This document shows positions 1-9,878 of a DNA stretch of 64,000 nucleotides, piece by piece (the stretch's first letter is position 1; each line of letters starts with the position of its first letter). A program made the translations under genes and the position numbers. The stretch spans positions 23,451,896 to 23,515,895 of the forward strand of contig NC_067206.1 of assembly GCF_026262505.1 (NCBI RefSeq). The letters are read 5' to 3'. The stretch comes from Trichomonas vaginalis G3 (taxonomy: Eukaryota > Parabasalia > Trichomonadida > Trichomonadidae). The notes under the pieces were generated by a model, which was not told where the DNA came from, ran no database searches, and was given only the letters and a program-made list of their open reading frames with translations.

Positions 1-1243
1 ATTTCAAGACTTAACACAAGAGGGAGAAGAAGACTTCACACAGGAACATATCCAAGTCCTCCCACGGGCTCTCCAAGTTCAGTTAAGCGGAGAGCCTTTT
101 TCGAAGATGTCAGGAGGAAGGTGAAGTTCTGGAGTCCCCTTCCTCCACCTCCACCTTGTCCAACGACCTCGAGGTGGAGGACTTTCACTATGGCCCTCTC
201 CTCGAGCGAGGAGAGGAGGAGGGACCCCATCCTCAATGCAGAGGGTTAGGACCACAAAGTACACTTGACAATGAGGACAACACTTAGGATGAATTGTTCC
301 AAAGCTTTGAGTCTCCTCCGGAGGAACAGAAGGAATGCCCAAGGAGACTCAAAGCAAGAAGAGCAAGCGATGGAAGTGTTCCTCCGATGGGACACTATGC
401 ATCCAGAACACTTCCTCCACCTCCTCTTCAAAAGAATAGAGTACCCATTATGGTACTTTCTTCAAGCTCCAGTGAGGAGGAGGATAACACGGTCCGAGCA
501 TATTGCCTCGATGTGGACTATTCGCCAGGCGTCGAGCTTTGGCTAAATATTTGATATTGATAATCATAACTTTAATCTTTATAGATTAGATTAAAGATAT
601 GCGTTTGGTTCACAAGATTTTGAGGAATTTTGCCTGGACGTGTACTATTCGCCAGTCGTCAAGCCCTTGTTCAGACAGGCTTCGCATTTTGAACAAGTGG
701 TACTCAGTGCGACGAACTTGGCGGACTACTACATCCAACGTGTCCCAAACATGGCTACTGTTCTTAGGCGTCAAGCCTTGGACCAGTTCATCTTGCTTTT
801 CCCAGAGGACCAGCGCACGGAAATGAATAGGAAAGCGACAAACTTTGAACCATACTCGCTTTCCTATGACCCAAACGAACTCAGCAGAGAGTTCGGAAGC
901 CATGCATGGCAATGTACCCTGACAATCAAAAGAGACAAGAAGAAGGTCAGTGGTCCTTTTCCGATCGAGCGCAAAGGAAGGGTTGCTATTGTCCGCGTCA
1001 TTGCCATGGTTGCTCCTCAGCGAGTTACAGAGGGTAAGCAATGCCCTCTTTAACGCATGTGCGAAGAAGGACGGCAACCAACCATGGCTAAGTTCACCCA
1101 CAGCGGACCACAACTCTTCCGGGATCTGGAGTTCAGAATTCAATACGGCGAGCGCATCTGGTTCCGTGGAGATTTGGGAAGCTGCCGTAAACTCTGGCTC
1201 GCTGGAAAATACGAATAATTTTATCCATATCTTTTCCTTGTGA
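1..1243 (+). pseudogene. G+C-rich unidentified coding remnant
   Basis: I do not recognise this gene. The stretch is visibly richer in G+C than everything that follows and has protein-like plus-strand frames, notably 640-1053 (about 137 codons, mixed hydrophobic and charged) and a short frame 1084-1218 ending in WLAGKYE. No single frame runs through, so it looks like a broken gene or the 3' part of an element that begins left of the window. Two related segments, near 503-550 and 626-672, both encode a CLDVxYSPxV-like string, which suggests an internal duplication. The overlapping minus-strand frame (610-1143) is probably a shadow. Composition unlike the neighbours hints at foreign or repetitive origin, but nothing identifies it. 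Confidence 0.3.
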
Positions 1244-2984
1244 TAGGACTAAACATTTTAATTTATACAAACATTTTTTAAATAAATTAAAATGGACTAT
1301 TACAAGCCACCTTTCTTATATACAGGTTTAAGGGATTGACACTTTACAATGTAAAGTGTCAAATTTTAAAAATAATTTTCAGCAAGATATGAATTATTTA
1401 GAGTAAAGGAAAAGGAATTTGATTGGATAACAGATCCATCTTCCGATTCTTAGCCAAAATGGCTAAAAATTGGGTGCAATTATTGATTTTGGCTAAGAAC
1501 TATGGTCTGCGAGGTACAGACTATAGTTCTCTATATGGCGCCGAAAATTTTTGGTGAAATGCGACGACATTTCACCAAAAATTTTTCGGCGCCTTAGGAT
1601 GAATTGGAGGGTGTGAGATACTATTATGTTTTATAGTACTATCAGTAATAAAGGTGCCAAATCCGGGCAGTGGAAATGATTTTCCCGAGTTGGCCCTCCT
1701 CAATACAATTGAAATTTTATTTATAAGAATTGAGTTATATTTCCTGAACAGTTGTATTATAATATTTTTATTGTATAATGTAAATTATTTCCCGTGAAAT
1801 CAATGGCCATCAAGTAAAAATAAGAAAGTTATAATTGTAAAAATGAACCAGTAAAAATTTTGTGAATATAGATACAAAACTGTATATTTAATTTGAAATG
1901 TTTCAGTTCTTTGTAGGCTCACATTTATTCGAGAAAGTTCGAAAGCTTGGTCGCAATTGGAACTGATTGCAACCGAGTTTTCGAACTTTCTAGTAGGAAT
2001 CCTCAAAATCACAAAAAAATGATATAAAAATGACACAAAAAAGATATTATATTAATTTATTTAAGATATATAATGTATTTATATAATATAAAATTGAAAT
2101 TTAGTGTAAAATCAATTTCAGGCTATTAGACACTGGTATATAATTAGTACCGCATAGCTTAGAATTCCACTTATTAGACTTCCAAACTTGAATTTAATAT
2201 CAAGATATTATAAAAAAATGAATTTTAGCAGAATATTTCATTAAATGATAAATGAAATATATTAATGATAAAAAAATTATTTTGACGCCAAAATTTCATT
2301 TTGTAAAGAACCATTTCGGTATGAGATACAATTTATTATCGTTTATAAACTTTAAAATACCACTTCCCGTTAAAACCCCCTGCGTCCAGACAATCAAAGA
2401 AAATATTAAATGCCTTGGAATTTTCTGATTGGCCTATATATAAACCCATGGGATAGCCAGTATTGTGTACAAAAATATGGGTACAAGTGAGAATGTAATT
2501 TTGTCGTAAGATGAAGTCGTGGAAGTGAAATGATGTTGAAATTTATTATATCAGTTACGAAAAGGTTTTTAATCATAAATATATTCATTGTATCAGAATC
2601 TAAAATCTTAAACAATTCATCAGAAATTTTGATTGAAAGAGTTGATTTACACAAAGAAATGTCAATTTGCAAGAACTTAGAAGTTTTATTTTGTTTAAAT
2701 CCATGTATTTTAGAAGCCATCTTTTTATTCACCTTTATAGTGAAGTTAGGCTTTTGAGTTTCTGGATTCAATATGTATATTATATGTATATTAAATATGA
2801 GAAATATAAATAATTAATAATTTATACAAATTCAATACAAACACTTTTTAAATGGAATTTAAAAAGCGTTTGTATTGAATGTACAAATCCAAATTTATAT
2901 TTATTGAGTCCGAAAAAATTTGAGATGCTCTCAAATCACTCAATAAAAATAAATTTTTTATTTTAAAATAAGTTATTTTTTAAA
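1244..2984. other. AT-rich non-coding DNA with several perfect hairpins
   Basis: No convincing gene. It holds separate inverted repeats: 1340-1370 (GACACTTTAC / GTAAAGTGTC), 1449-1497 (CTTAGCCAAAAT / ATTTTGGCTAAG), 1500-1530 (core GAGGTACAGA), 1537-1593 (arms of about 26 bp starting GGCGCC), 1933-1990 (GAAAGTTCGAAA arms) and 2831-2879 (TTCAATACAAACAC arms). These resemble the hairpin clusters at 22-23 kb and 44 kb. Confidence 0.6.
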
Positions 2985-3323
2985 TTAATTGATTTTTTCC
3001 AATAATAGTTTTAAAGTTGAGTGAACAATGTTTGGATCGAGCTTGCCTTGTTCTAAACCCTCTTTGATTGTCGAAACTATTTTAAGAGACTCAAGCTTTT
3101 TCATTTGTGTGGTTTCTTCTAAGTTCCTAACAGCTTTTTTGAGAATTTTTATTGGTCTTTTATCATCTACTTGGGAGATTTGAAGCTTAATTAACAATGC
3201 TGGGATAACCCAAGTATATACTTCAATAATTAAATCATCTAATCTGTGATTTCTTCGTTCAGCGAAGAAGTGATGTTTGATAAAAATTATTGATATAAAT
3301 CTAACTTTAGGGAGGAAATTGTT
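2985..3323 (-). pseudogene. Orphan C-terminal gene fragment, family unknown
   Basis: A minus-strand frame of about 112 codons stays open from an upstream stop to the TAA-type stop at 2985. It has no plausible start at its upstream end; the first ATG-like position lies well inside. The sequence looks like real protein: charged, with strings such as HHFFAERRNHRLDD and VDDKRPIKILKKAVRNLEE. Its core resembles another fragment at 21373-21678 (shared pattern: DD, two hydrophobics, IP, LI, K/R, then a KxALKxL-like helix), so both may be remains of one repeated family. I do not know its function. It sits among hairpins and is probably a truncated copy. Confidence 0.3.
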
Positions 3324-3380
3324 TCAAAAATTTCTGGGCATAACTTATGATTTAAAGAAAGTTTCCCAGCTATCTAATAG

Positions 3381-3435
3381 AAACTGAAGGCTATGGGGCA
3401 CCAATATATAATCAGTGCCTCATAGCCTTCAGTTT
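3381..3435. repeat. 55-bp hairpin of the shared GGTACTGA-type family
   Basis: Arms AAACTGAAGGCTATG and its near-complement flank a loop in which GGGGCACC on one side faces AGTGCC on the other. The design matches the hairpins at 22.0-23.1 kb and 44.2-44.4 kb, with a different outer stem sequence. A further pair of GGAAACTT-type arms flanks it. Confidence 0.6.
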
Positions 3436-3590
3436 CCAGCCAAAAGTAAGGAAACTTGGGTGAAATGGAAAATGATTTCATCGAAATTTTCTTATTTATA
3501 TGAGCGAATTGTTTCCTATTAAAAATATTTATTAAAAAATAGAAATTATTAAAATATTAATATTTATTCTTAAATATTACTTATTCGTCT

Positions 3591-3718
3591 TGTTTCTTTG
3601 CAATTGCATTTTGGATAAAGTTTTCAATTGTTTGCAACTTTGGTAAAATGGTTGTTGCTTCAATGACTCCCATACTCAATACTTCATCAATGAAATGCAA
3701 AAGTGGCAAACCCAAATT
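3591..3718 (-). pseudogene. Second orphan C-terminal fragment
   Basis: An open minus-strand stretch of about 42 codons ending in AKKQDE, with no start codon at its 5' end and an in-frame stop just upstream. It reads like the amphipathic tail of a protein. Family unknown. Just upstream lies an AAAGTGACAGGGG string similar to transposon ends elsewhere in the window, so truncation by an insertion is possible. Confidence 0.22.
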
Positions 3719-4043
3719 TTAGCTAAAAGTGACAGGGGAAAAAACGTTTAGTATTAAAAAAAGACCGATGAGAGCTTCGTTCGAAATATAGAGGGAACTG
3801 AGAATGCGCAACCATTCTCAGGGAATATTGGATGCTATTCCCGTTCCATCTGTATGGAAAATTGAGGTTTTCAAAGGGGGTTAAAATAATATCAAATTTA
3901 TACTAATTTACTTCAAAATACAAAAGTATTTGACAGCTAAAATTAGTTACTTTAGCAAGCCTATTAATACCCTTTTACGATTATTGCTACTTTTTCGAAA
4001 TAAAATAAATTTATTATCAAAAACCTTTTTTCTTAGTAAAAAT

Positions 4044-4136
4044 AAAAAAAAAAAAAAAAAAGGGAAGTGGGGCTTCCAGGCACTTCGTGCCTTCTAGCCC
4101 TGATGTTGATGTTTAGTATAAATGAAGTTTTTATTC
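4044..4136. repeat. Left terminal inverted repeat of the Polinton-like element
   Basis: An A tract at 4044-4061 leads into AGTGGGGC, the palindrome GGCACTTCGTGCC, TAGCCCTG and GTTTAGTATAA. This is the reverse complement of 20611-20762 with small length differences. Confidence 0.8.
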
Positions 4137-4292
4137 GGAGGACTCTTCTTCTTCCTCCATTGCTTCTGGGAAGAAGCCTTCTTCTGGGTCGAAAACATTA
4201 TATAATGTGTCGCTTTTCACAAATTATATATGTTTTCATGTTTTGTCACTTTTCTGTCACTTTTCAGGGAAAAACATTTTTATTATTATATA

Positions 4293-4298
4293 TAAATG
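4293..4298 (+). promoter_or_regulatory. TAAATG start-context motif
   Basis: The methyltransferase ATG lies in TAAATG. The same hexamer overlaps the starts at 5098, 5253 and 5633, the minus-strand start at 14343, and the 108-aa gene of the palindromic element (25498 and 42298). Other genes of both elements begin TA(A)n-ATG with one to three extra A. Poxvirus late promoters use TAAATG at this position; a similar role here is inference. Confidence 0.4.
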
Positions 4299-5090
4299 AA
4301 TTTTACAAAACCACCGTTACCGTTCTTTGGAAATAAGAGTAGATGTAAAGATATTATATTGAGAGAACTTAAGAAACTACCGAATGGTCTAACATTTGTA
4401 GATTTGTTCGGTGGAAGTTTCTATATATCCCATTTGTGCCATATAATATTTCCAGACTCAAAGATTATATGCAATGACTTCGACAACTATATGGACCGTC
4501 TCAAACATATTCCAGACACAAACAAAATATTGAAAGAGTTAAAAGAAAAGATACCTATAGGTAAGATGGAACGTATACCATTAGATAAGAAAAATATTGT
4601 GAGAGAGGTTTTGAAAAAAGCAGAATATATAGACTGGGATAGTATATCTGCTAGACTATTATATAGTGGTTCTATAAGAGTTCATGACATTGAAACACTT
4701 ATGTCAAAAGTTTTATATCTTAACTATACAAATGTTTTCAAAGAGGACATAGAAAAATATATTGAGGGTATAGAGTTTGTGAGATGTCATTGGACAGAGT
4801 TGTATGAAAAATATAAAGACAAGGAAAATGTTTTCTTTATAGTGGACCCACCGTTCTATAACACATGGGATTTTCAATACCAAGTAGACTGGACTTTGAG
4901 AGACTCTTTAGAAACTTTAGACGTTTTACATAACCATCCATGCTTTTACTTTACATCCGATAAAAGTGGTTTGGAAACCGTTATGAGATGGTTAGAGGAC
5001 ATACATGACTATGAGTTTATATATGACAAGATAGAATATGAGAGAGGTCCTATAAACTGGAGAAAGTGTCATAACAAAGAATTTTATTAG
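4296..5090 (+). CDS. D12-class DNA adenine-N6 methyltransferase (Dam/DpnIIA type)
   Basis: Transfers a methyl group from S-adenosylmethionine to adenine in DNA; the D12 class usually recognises GATC. In its 264 residues I see the N-terminal PFFGNK motif (residues 9-14, motif X type), the AdoMet loop DLFGGS (36-41, motif I) and the catalytic DPPF (184-187, motif IV), in the order expected of this class. Length fits the family (260-290). The start is the only ATG before motif X and carries the TAAATG context. It is the first gene inside the left terminal repeat and is followed closely by three small plus-strand genes. Methylases of this kind are common in Polinton-like viruses and may mark the element's own DNA. 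The frame is open. Confidence 0.85.
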   Translation: MNFTKPPLPFFGNKSRCKDIILRELKKLPNGLTFVDLFGGSFYISHLCHIIFPDSKIICNDFDNYMDRLKHIPDTNKILKELKEKIPIGKMERIPLDKKNIVREVLKKAEYIDWDSISARLLYSGSIRVHDIETLMSKVLYLNYTNVFKEDIEKYIEGIEFVRCHWTELYEKYKDKENVFFIVDPPFYNTWDFQYQVDWTLRDSLETLDVLHNHPCFYFTSDKSGLETVMRWLEDIHDYEFIYDKIEYERGPINWRKCHNKEFY

Positions 5091-5097
5091 TAAGTAA

Positions 5098-5229
5098 ATG
5101 TGGTTTGAAATCGGACTACTTGTTTTAGGTTTTTTCCATTGTGTCATTTATTTATTTGACGTGGCAGAAAAGTACAGAGAATATGAAGATGAACCAATGC
5201 CTGCAAATGTTCAGCATATGTACTCGTAA
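5098..5229 (+). CDS. 43-residue single-span membrane protein
   Basis: A short frame of 44 codons including the stop, starting 8 bp after the methyltransferase and preceded by TAAATG. Residues about 5-20 form one hydrophobic segment (IGLLVLGFFHCVIYLF), followed by a short acidic and polar tail that would lie on one side of the membrane. Function unknown. Tight packing between two genes with the same start context supports it as real. Small membrane proteins are usual in viruses with an internal lipid layer or membrane-active entry, but nothing more specific can be said. Confidence 0.5.
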   Translation: MWFEIGLLVLGFFHCVIYLFDVAEKYREYEDEPMPANVQHMYS

Positions 5230-5252
5230 GAGATATTTTTATCTAATATTAA

Positions 5253-5615
5253 ATGGACGCACAGAACTTAGCGAATGCACAGCAACCTGGACAACCAAAC
5301 CCAGAGAATATTCCAAATGAAGTTAGAATACAAACTGCAATGGCAAACTATGGTCAAGTGCCAACAGATGTACAAATGCAAACTGCCATGTCAAATGACG
5401 CTGCGTTAGGTTTGCCACCATGGTATGCAAATATGAGATGGAAAGAGTTTTATACAAACCCTGAAGTGGGATATAAACAACTTTATGCAGATGACGCAAA
5501 CACAGGAGTTGACCCAGAATATGTTTTCTACCAGAGGAGAAACAGAATGTATGAGCTCCAGTTAAAGAATGCTATGGAACTCAACAGGAAACGTAAGAGA
5601 CTAGGCGGACATTAG
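5253..5615 (+). CDS. 120-residue Q/N-rich protein, unknown function
   Basis: Open frame with a TAAATG start, 23 bp after the preceding small gene and 17 bp before the next. The N-terminal 50 residues are rich in Asn, Gln, Ala and Pro and contain two copies of a QTAM(A/S)N repeat (around residues 28-34 and 43-49). The C-terminal half has aromatic residues, then a basic end (RKRKRLGGH). No known domain recognised. Position among structural-type genes suggests a virion protein; this is inference. Confidence 0.55.
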   Translation: MDAQNLANAQQPGQPNPENIPNEVRIQTAMANYGQVPTDVQMQTAMSNDAALGLPPWYANMRWKEFYTNPEVGYKQLYADDANTGVDPEYVFYQRRNRMYELQLKNAMELNRKRKRLGGH

Positions 5616-5632
5616 ATTTTTACATATAGTAA

Positions 5633-5875
5633 ATGGGTTTCTTCAGTAAGATAGGAAACTTCTTTCGAAATGTTGGAAGAGGTATATGGAATGGAATAAA
5701 AACCGTAGGAAGAGGAATTTGGAACGGTGTCAAAAATATTGGTAAAAGAGTAGGTCAGTTTGTTGGTATTATACCTAAAGACCCTGAACCAGAAGAACAA
5801 GCTCCTGTTATACAACAGCCTGAACCTGCACCACAGTCTAGTTGGCAACCAAATCCAACACCTCAACCGTATTAA
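5633..5875 (+). CDS. 80-residue amphipathic, possibly membrane-active protein
   Basis: Starts MGFFSKIG under a TAAATG context. Residues 1-45 hold two near-identical repeats of VGRGIWNG(I/V)K followed by a third weaker one, giving a glycine-spaced amphipathic basic helix; the rest is Pro/Gln rich. The layout (membrane-active helix plus proline-rich tail) recalls adenovirus protein VI and the small membrane-active proteins of Polinton-like elements; this is analogy, not a detected homology. A decayed gene at 9294 also opens MGLFGALAG and may be a relative. Confidence 0.5.
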   Translation: MGFFSKIGNFFRNVGRGIWNGIKTVGRGIWNGVKNIGKRVGQFVGIIPKDPEPEEQAPVIQQPEPAPQSSWQPNPTPQPY

Positions 5876-5879
5876 AAAA

Positions 5880-6730
5880 TTATATTTTTACCGTTCGATA
5901 GTAGTTGTATATGAAACTAAGTTCTAAGTAAAACGCATGGTATAATGGAATTATTCTTTTTCTTCCATCTGTAGTAAAACCATACTTGAAAGTCTGAAAT
6001 ACTTCCACTTGGTGGTTCGTATAACTTTGTAGGTTTTTCGTAAAAGTCATTTGCCAAGCATAAGAAAGAGTTTTGGGCGCCAGAAAATGAAGCATGAACA
6101 ATAATAGCATCTTGGTCGAAAACATTTTCATATGTTCCATTAGGGTTTCGACTTCATAAAAGTCTGGGTGTACTGGATATGCTGCAGGCTGATTTAACAT
6201 CCTCAAAAATCTATACCATGCCAAGTTGTTATATTTTGTAGAAATATAAACGTTTTCTCCAAGGTCTTCTATTCTATTGATTTTAACAGTTGCATTTTTC
6301 CTGTCATAAATAATATCGAGATGGTACTCTCCTTCGTCAATGTTATACTGTTTTGCATATTCGAGATAAGATTATCGTTTATTTTTTCTTGAAAAGCTTG
6401 AAGAGTTGTTTCTAAGTTTACAAGCAAACTAACTTGTAAAAGTTTCCCTGTTCAAATTTCTCATACATACGTTTTTCTTTGTTATAGTATCGAACTTCAA
6501 AACCGACCGTAAATGGGAAACCATGTATGGCTTCTGAAATGAACTTCATCTCACGAAAGCCAATAGCTTTTGTGACAGATGGGTCTCTTAGCCATCTTAA
6601 TGGGTAGTCAAAACGATAGCCTTCATGCTTTGCGGTCTCCTGTCTCAAACTTTTGACCGACATTAGTAAAAAGTTCATCTAATGTTTTAGTTGTAGCAAC
6701 TCTTGAATTTTCTTTTTCTATTGGAAGCAT
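5880..6730 (-). pseudogene. Decayed minus-strand gene of the Polinton-like element
   Basis: A coding-like minus-strand stretch of about 850 bp, with an ATG near 6730 and protein-like pieces up to about 115 codons. It carries several breaks. No recognised domain. It converges on the plus-strand small genes and is divergent from the fibre-like gene that starts at 6749. Confidence 0.4.
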
Positions 6731-6748
6731 ATTTTATCTAGAATAAAA

Positions 6749-8319
6749 ATGTCAAATGAAACAGCGTCTATGAGAGAAATACAACACAACCGACAACTCA
6801 TTGTGCAAGCTCTAAATAAGAACACACAAACTTTTCAAACTATTCTAAAGATATCTGAGTCATTGAAAGAAGGAAACTTAAAACTGACATTAAACCAATG
6901 ACAGATGAGTTTCTGTTTCAAGACAATAAGAACCATACTGTCTGTATAAATCCAACAAAAGGAACTTTAAACGAGAAACCTATAAATGAACTTCTTTTGA
7001 AAGCAGATGTTGACAACAAAGCTGACAAAGAATATGTAGACGATGCAATAGCAAAAGAAGAAGAAAGAGCTAACAATGCTTATGCAACAAAGAACATACT
7101 CATCCTGAACTAGCAGACAAAACATATGTTGACAATAAAATGTCAAGTGAAGTGACAAGAGCTGAAAACGAATATTCTAAAAAGACTCATATACATACCT
7201 TGCAAATATTACAACTTACAAGAACCTTAAACAGGAAAAGTGACGTTGGACATACACAATACATCTTCTGAAATAACAGACTTAAACGTTAGCCTTGAAA
7301 AGAAGGCAGATAAGGAATATGTTAACGAAATATACCAAAGTTTGATAGGACACACGAAAATATTGAAACTATTGTTGGTGACTTTTCTATCTATGAAGAA
7401 AACAAATATTTTAGATGGGAGTTTGTACACTCCTTAAAAAATGGTACACGGTGTAAACTCATTCCGAAAAATAACAATGAAATGTATGTAGGCTATATAA
7501 AGAATGATGGTACACAAGTTAAAGTTCCATTAGACAACAACTGCTACTTAAACTTATATGGAGACGAACAAAAGAAATATTTCCGAGTTTATGAAATGGC
7601 AGATATGACATTGCCTGACCAGCTCCAGCACCATATTATTATGACTATGGTGTTGACGCACGTGTAGACCCAAAAAAGCAAACATTATATTTAGAATATT
7701 ATAGATATAAAAGATATAATGCAATAGAAAAAACGAGAATAGTATATTATTATATAGATGACAAAAATAAATATTATAGTCAAGATTTACCTACCCTGAA
7801 ACATAAGATTATATTATAAATATTCTGACACAAACCAGAAGAAACCTGAAATAGTTGCGCTATATTTTAAGTTCAAAAGAGACAATCTTATAGATCTCAT
7901 ATGTTTGATTTAATGAACCCGGTTGGCTCATTATAGTTTCAATGAACTCTACCAGACCAGAAGTAATGTTTGGTGTTGGTTATGGGAACAAATAGTCGAC
8001 AGGTTTTTGTATTGTGCAAACTCTTCAAAGAAACAGGTGGAAGTAAAACGATTTCAGGTGAAATTTACCTGCACACAGTCACTACATAGATTTAAGTACA
8101 TCTCAAGCAGGTTGGCATAAGCATAAATTTTGGGATTGGTCAGCAATGAAAAAAGGTAAAGGATATGATGTTAAAGACGACGTTCAGTTTGCTATAAATT
8201 GTTTCTGGGGTGACACTCAGGGAGATGGAAACCATACACATCGCGTTTCAGGGTATACGCAAACAACGGGACAAAGTAAAGATACATGCCACCTACATGA
8301 CAGTTTACGCATGGTATAG
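6749..8319 (+). pseudogene. Tail-fibre / collar-like gene, decayed
   Basis: Pieces of a long plus-strand gene with many breaks. Directly visible are the repeated strings KADKEYVDDAI (near 7013) and KADKEYVNEI (near 7300), an HTH-type triplet near the first, and near the 3' end GDGNHTHRVSG followed by a second His-x-His (CHLHD). In tailed-phage fibres and some algal virus proteins such ADKxYVD and HxH repeats form trimeric, metal-binding shafts and a collar domain. In this element it would be a receptor-binding spike; that role is inferred. The gene starts 18 bp from the divergent decayed gene at 6730. Confidence 0.5.
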
Positions 8320-8325
8320 AATTGC

Positions 8326-9276
8326 TTAGTCGTCATTTTCAACTTCTTTAGCATATTCGTCAGGAGTTGTCTTATATTTGTTAGGAACTGTCTTTGAAAG
8401 TATACCACCTTGAACCTTTGACAAGTTTGAAACGAGGTCTGACAATAGTAGTTTTATCTTCTGCTTGCAGTGTGTACATTTTGCCATGTTTGCCTAAAAC
8501 TTCATAATATTCTCTTGTATACTTTCTTCTATTTTTACGACACGATGTGATACCGTCGAGTTCCCATTGTTGTCATAGTCAATAGTATTTTCATATGGGT
8601 CGCGTTTAGGTATTTCTATTTTTACTTTGTCGCCTTTCTTAAGTTTGAAGCCCGGCATTCTTTCTTGTTTGTCTCTTTTGACTAAATTATAAATATATAG
8701 TCTTTCTCTAAGTCAGGGTTGTTTTTCATTTCTTCGGGGGAGTGGTTCCCCAAACCTTTTTGTTTACGGCTATTGTAAATATTTAAAACTTGTCTCATTC
8801 TTTGCCATGGAGAAGTGTCTATATTTGTCGTCATATGACATTTCATTTGCTTCACCACCTTGTGGTTGGTTTAAGTTCTCTTAACATTTTTATACAACCG
8901 TCAATGACACCAGAGCAGAATGGTTTTTGGTCGACAATGAATATTGTTTACATTTTTGAAACGCAGATAGTTTTTACATCATCTGATTTGAAAGAACTTT
9001 CACATCAGATGTCAGTTTTGTTGATGGTATTTGTCAACGAATATTGTAAGCTGCTAAGATATCTAAAATATTTTTGGACTGTAATGGTATGGCTTCACAG
9101 TATCTTGTGTTTTGACCGACAAATATTAGCCAGTATGGTGGTCCATCTTCTCATATACCTCGAGAATGTTTTCCAAGATATCATAAACCAGCATTTGGTG
9201 TTGAACTAAAGATTTTTATCATGAGTGCTTTTTTTGTTGCCTTAGAAACATAGGGGTCCTTGTTTGGATTCGTCAT
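8326..9276 (-). pseudogene. Decayed minus-strand gene, unknown
   Basis: Coding-like minus-strand region starting MTNPNKDPYVSKATKKALM near 9276 after a TAAAAAATG context and ending near 8326, almost touching the converging fibre-like gene. It has many breaks. A piece near 8590-8670 is rich in Lys and Val (GDKVKIEIPKRDP). I recognise no family. Confidence 0.35.
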
Positions 9277-9293
9277 TTTTTAACCCATAAGAA

Positions 9294-9860
9294 ATGGGTT
9301 TATTTGGCGCATTAGCAGGAGTTGCATCCAGATTTTGCCCGCAGTGGGAACAATAGCCAGAGGTGTATTTGGAGTTGGAGGAAGATTTTGAGTACATTTA
9401 GGTATACTTAAAGAGAAAGCACAACCTATTATACAAACTGTACAGAAAGGTTGGGATGTAGCACGAGATGCAGCAATCTTATTCCAAATCCTGAAAAGAG
9501 GAAAAGTTCAAGGATGGATGACAATGTAGGAAGACAAGCAGGAAACTATTATAACAAAGCAAATGAACTACTATACCAAGCAGGACACTATATGGACCAA
9601 GGTGAAAGATTCTTTAACAGAGGATATAACCATGCACAACAGTGGGTAAACAATAACCAACCGCAACACCTCAAACTTGGGAATGTAAAGTTTTTACTGA
9701 GATGAAGATGAACAATACAGCATTGAGACAAATGGGTTCATGATGGATTTGTCGACTTCCAGCAGTTACACAACGTGTTTGTCAAGTTCTTCCTATACCT
9801 CAGGAAGTTTTAGACCGACTTAAAAAACCTAAACAACCAGTTGAAAACAAACCAAACTAA
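9294..9860 (+). pseudogene. Decayed small structural-type gene, start MGLFGALAG
   Basis: The start MGLFGALAGVAS resembles the glycine-spaced membrane-active opening of the 80-residue gene at 5633. Later pieces are rich in Asn, Gln and Tyr (around 9500-9670). Several breaks. Possibly a second member of the same small structural family. Confidence 0.3.
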
Positions 9861-9878
9861 ATTTTTTACTGAGATGAA

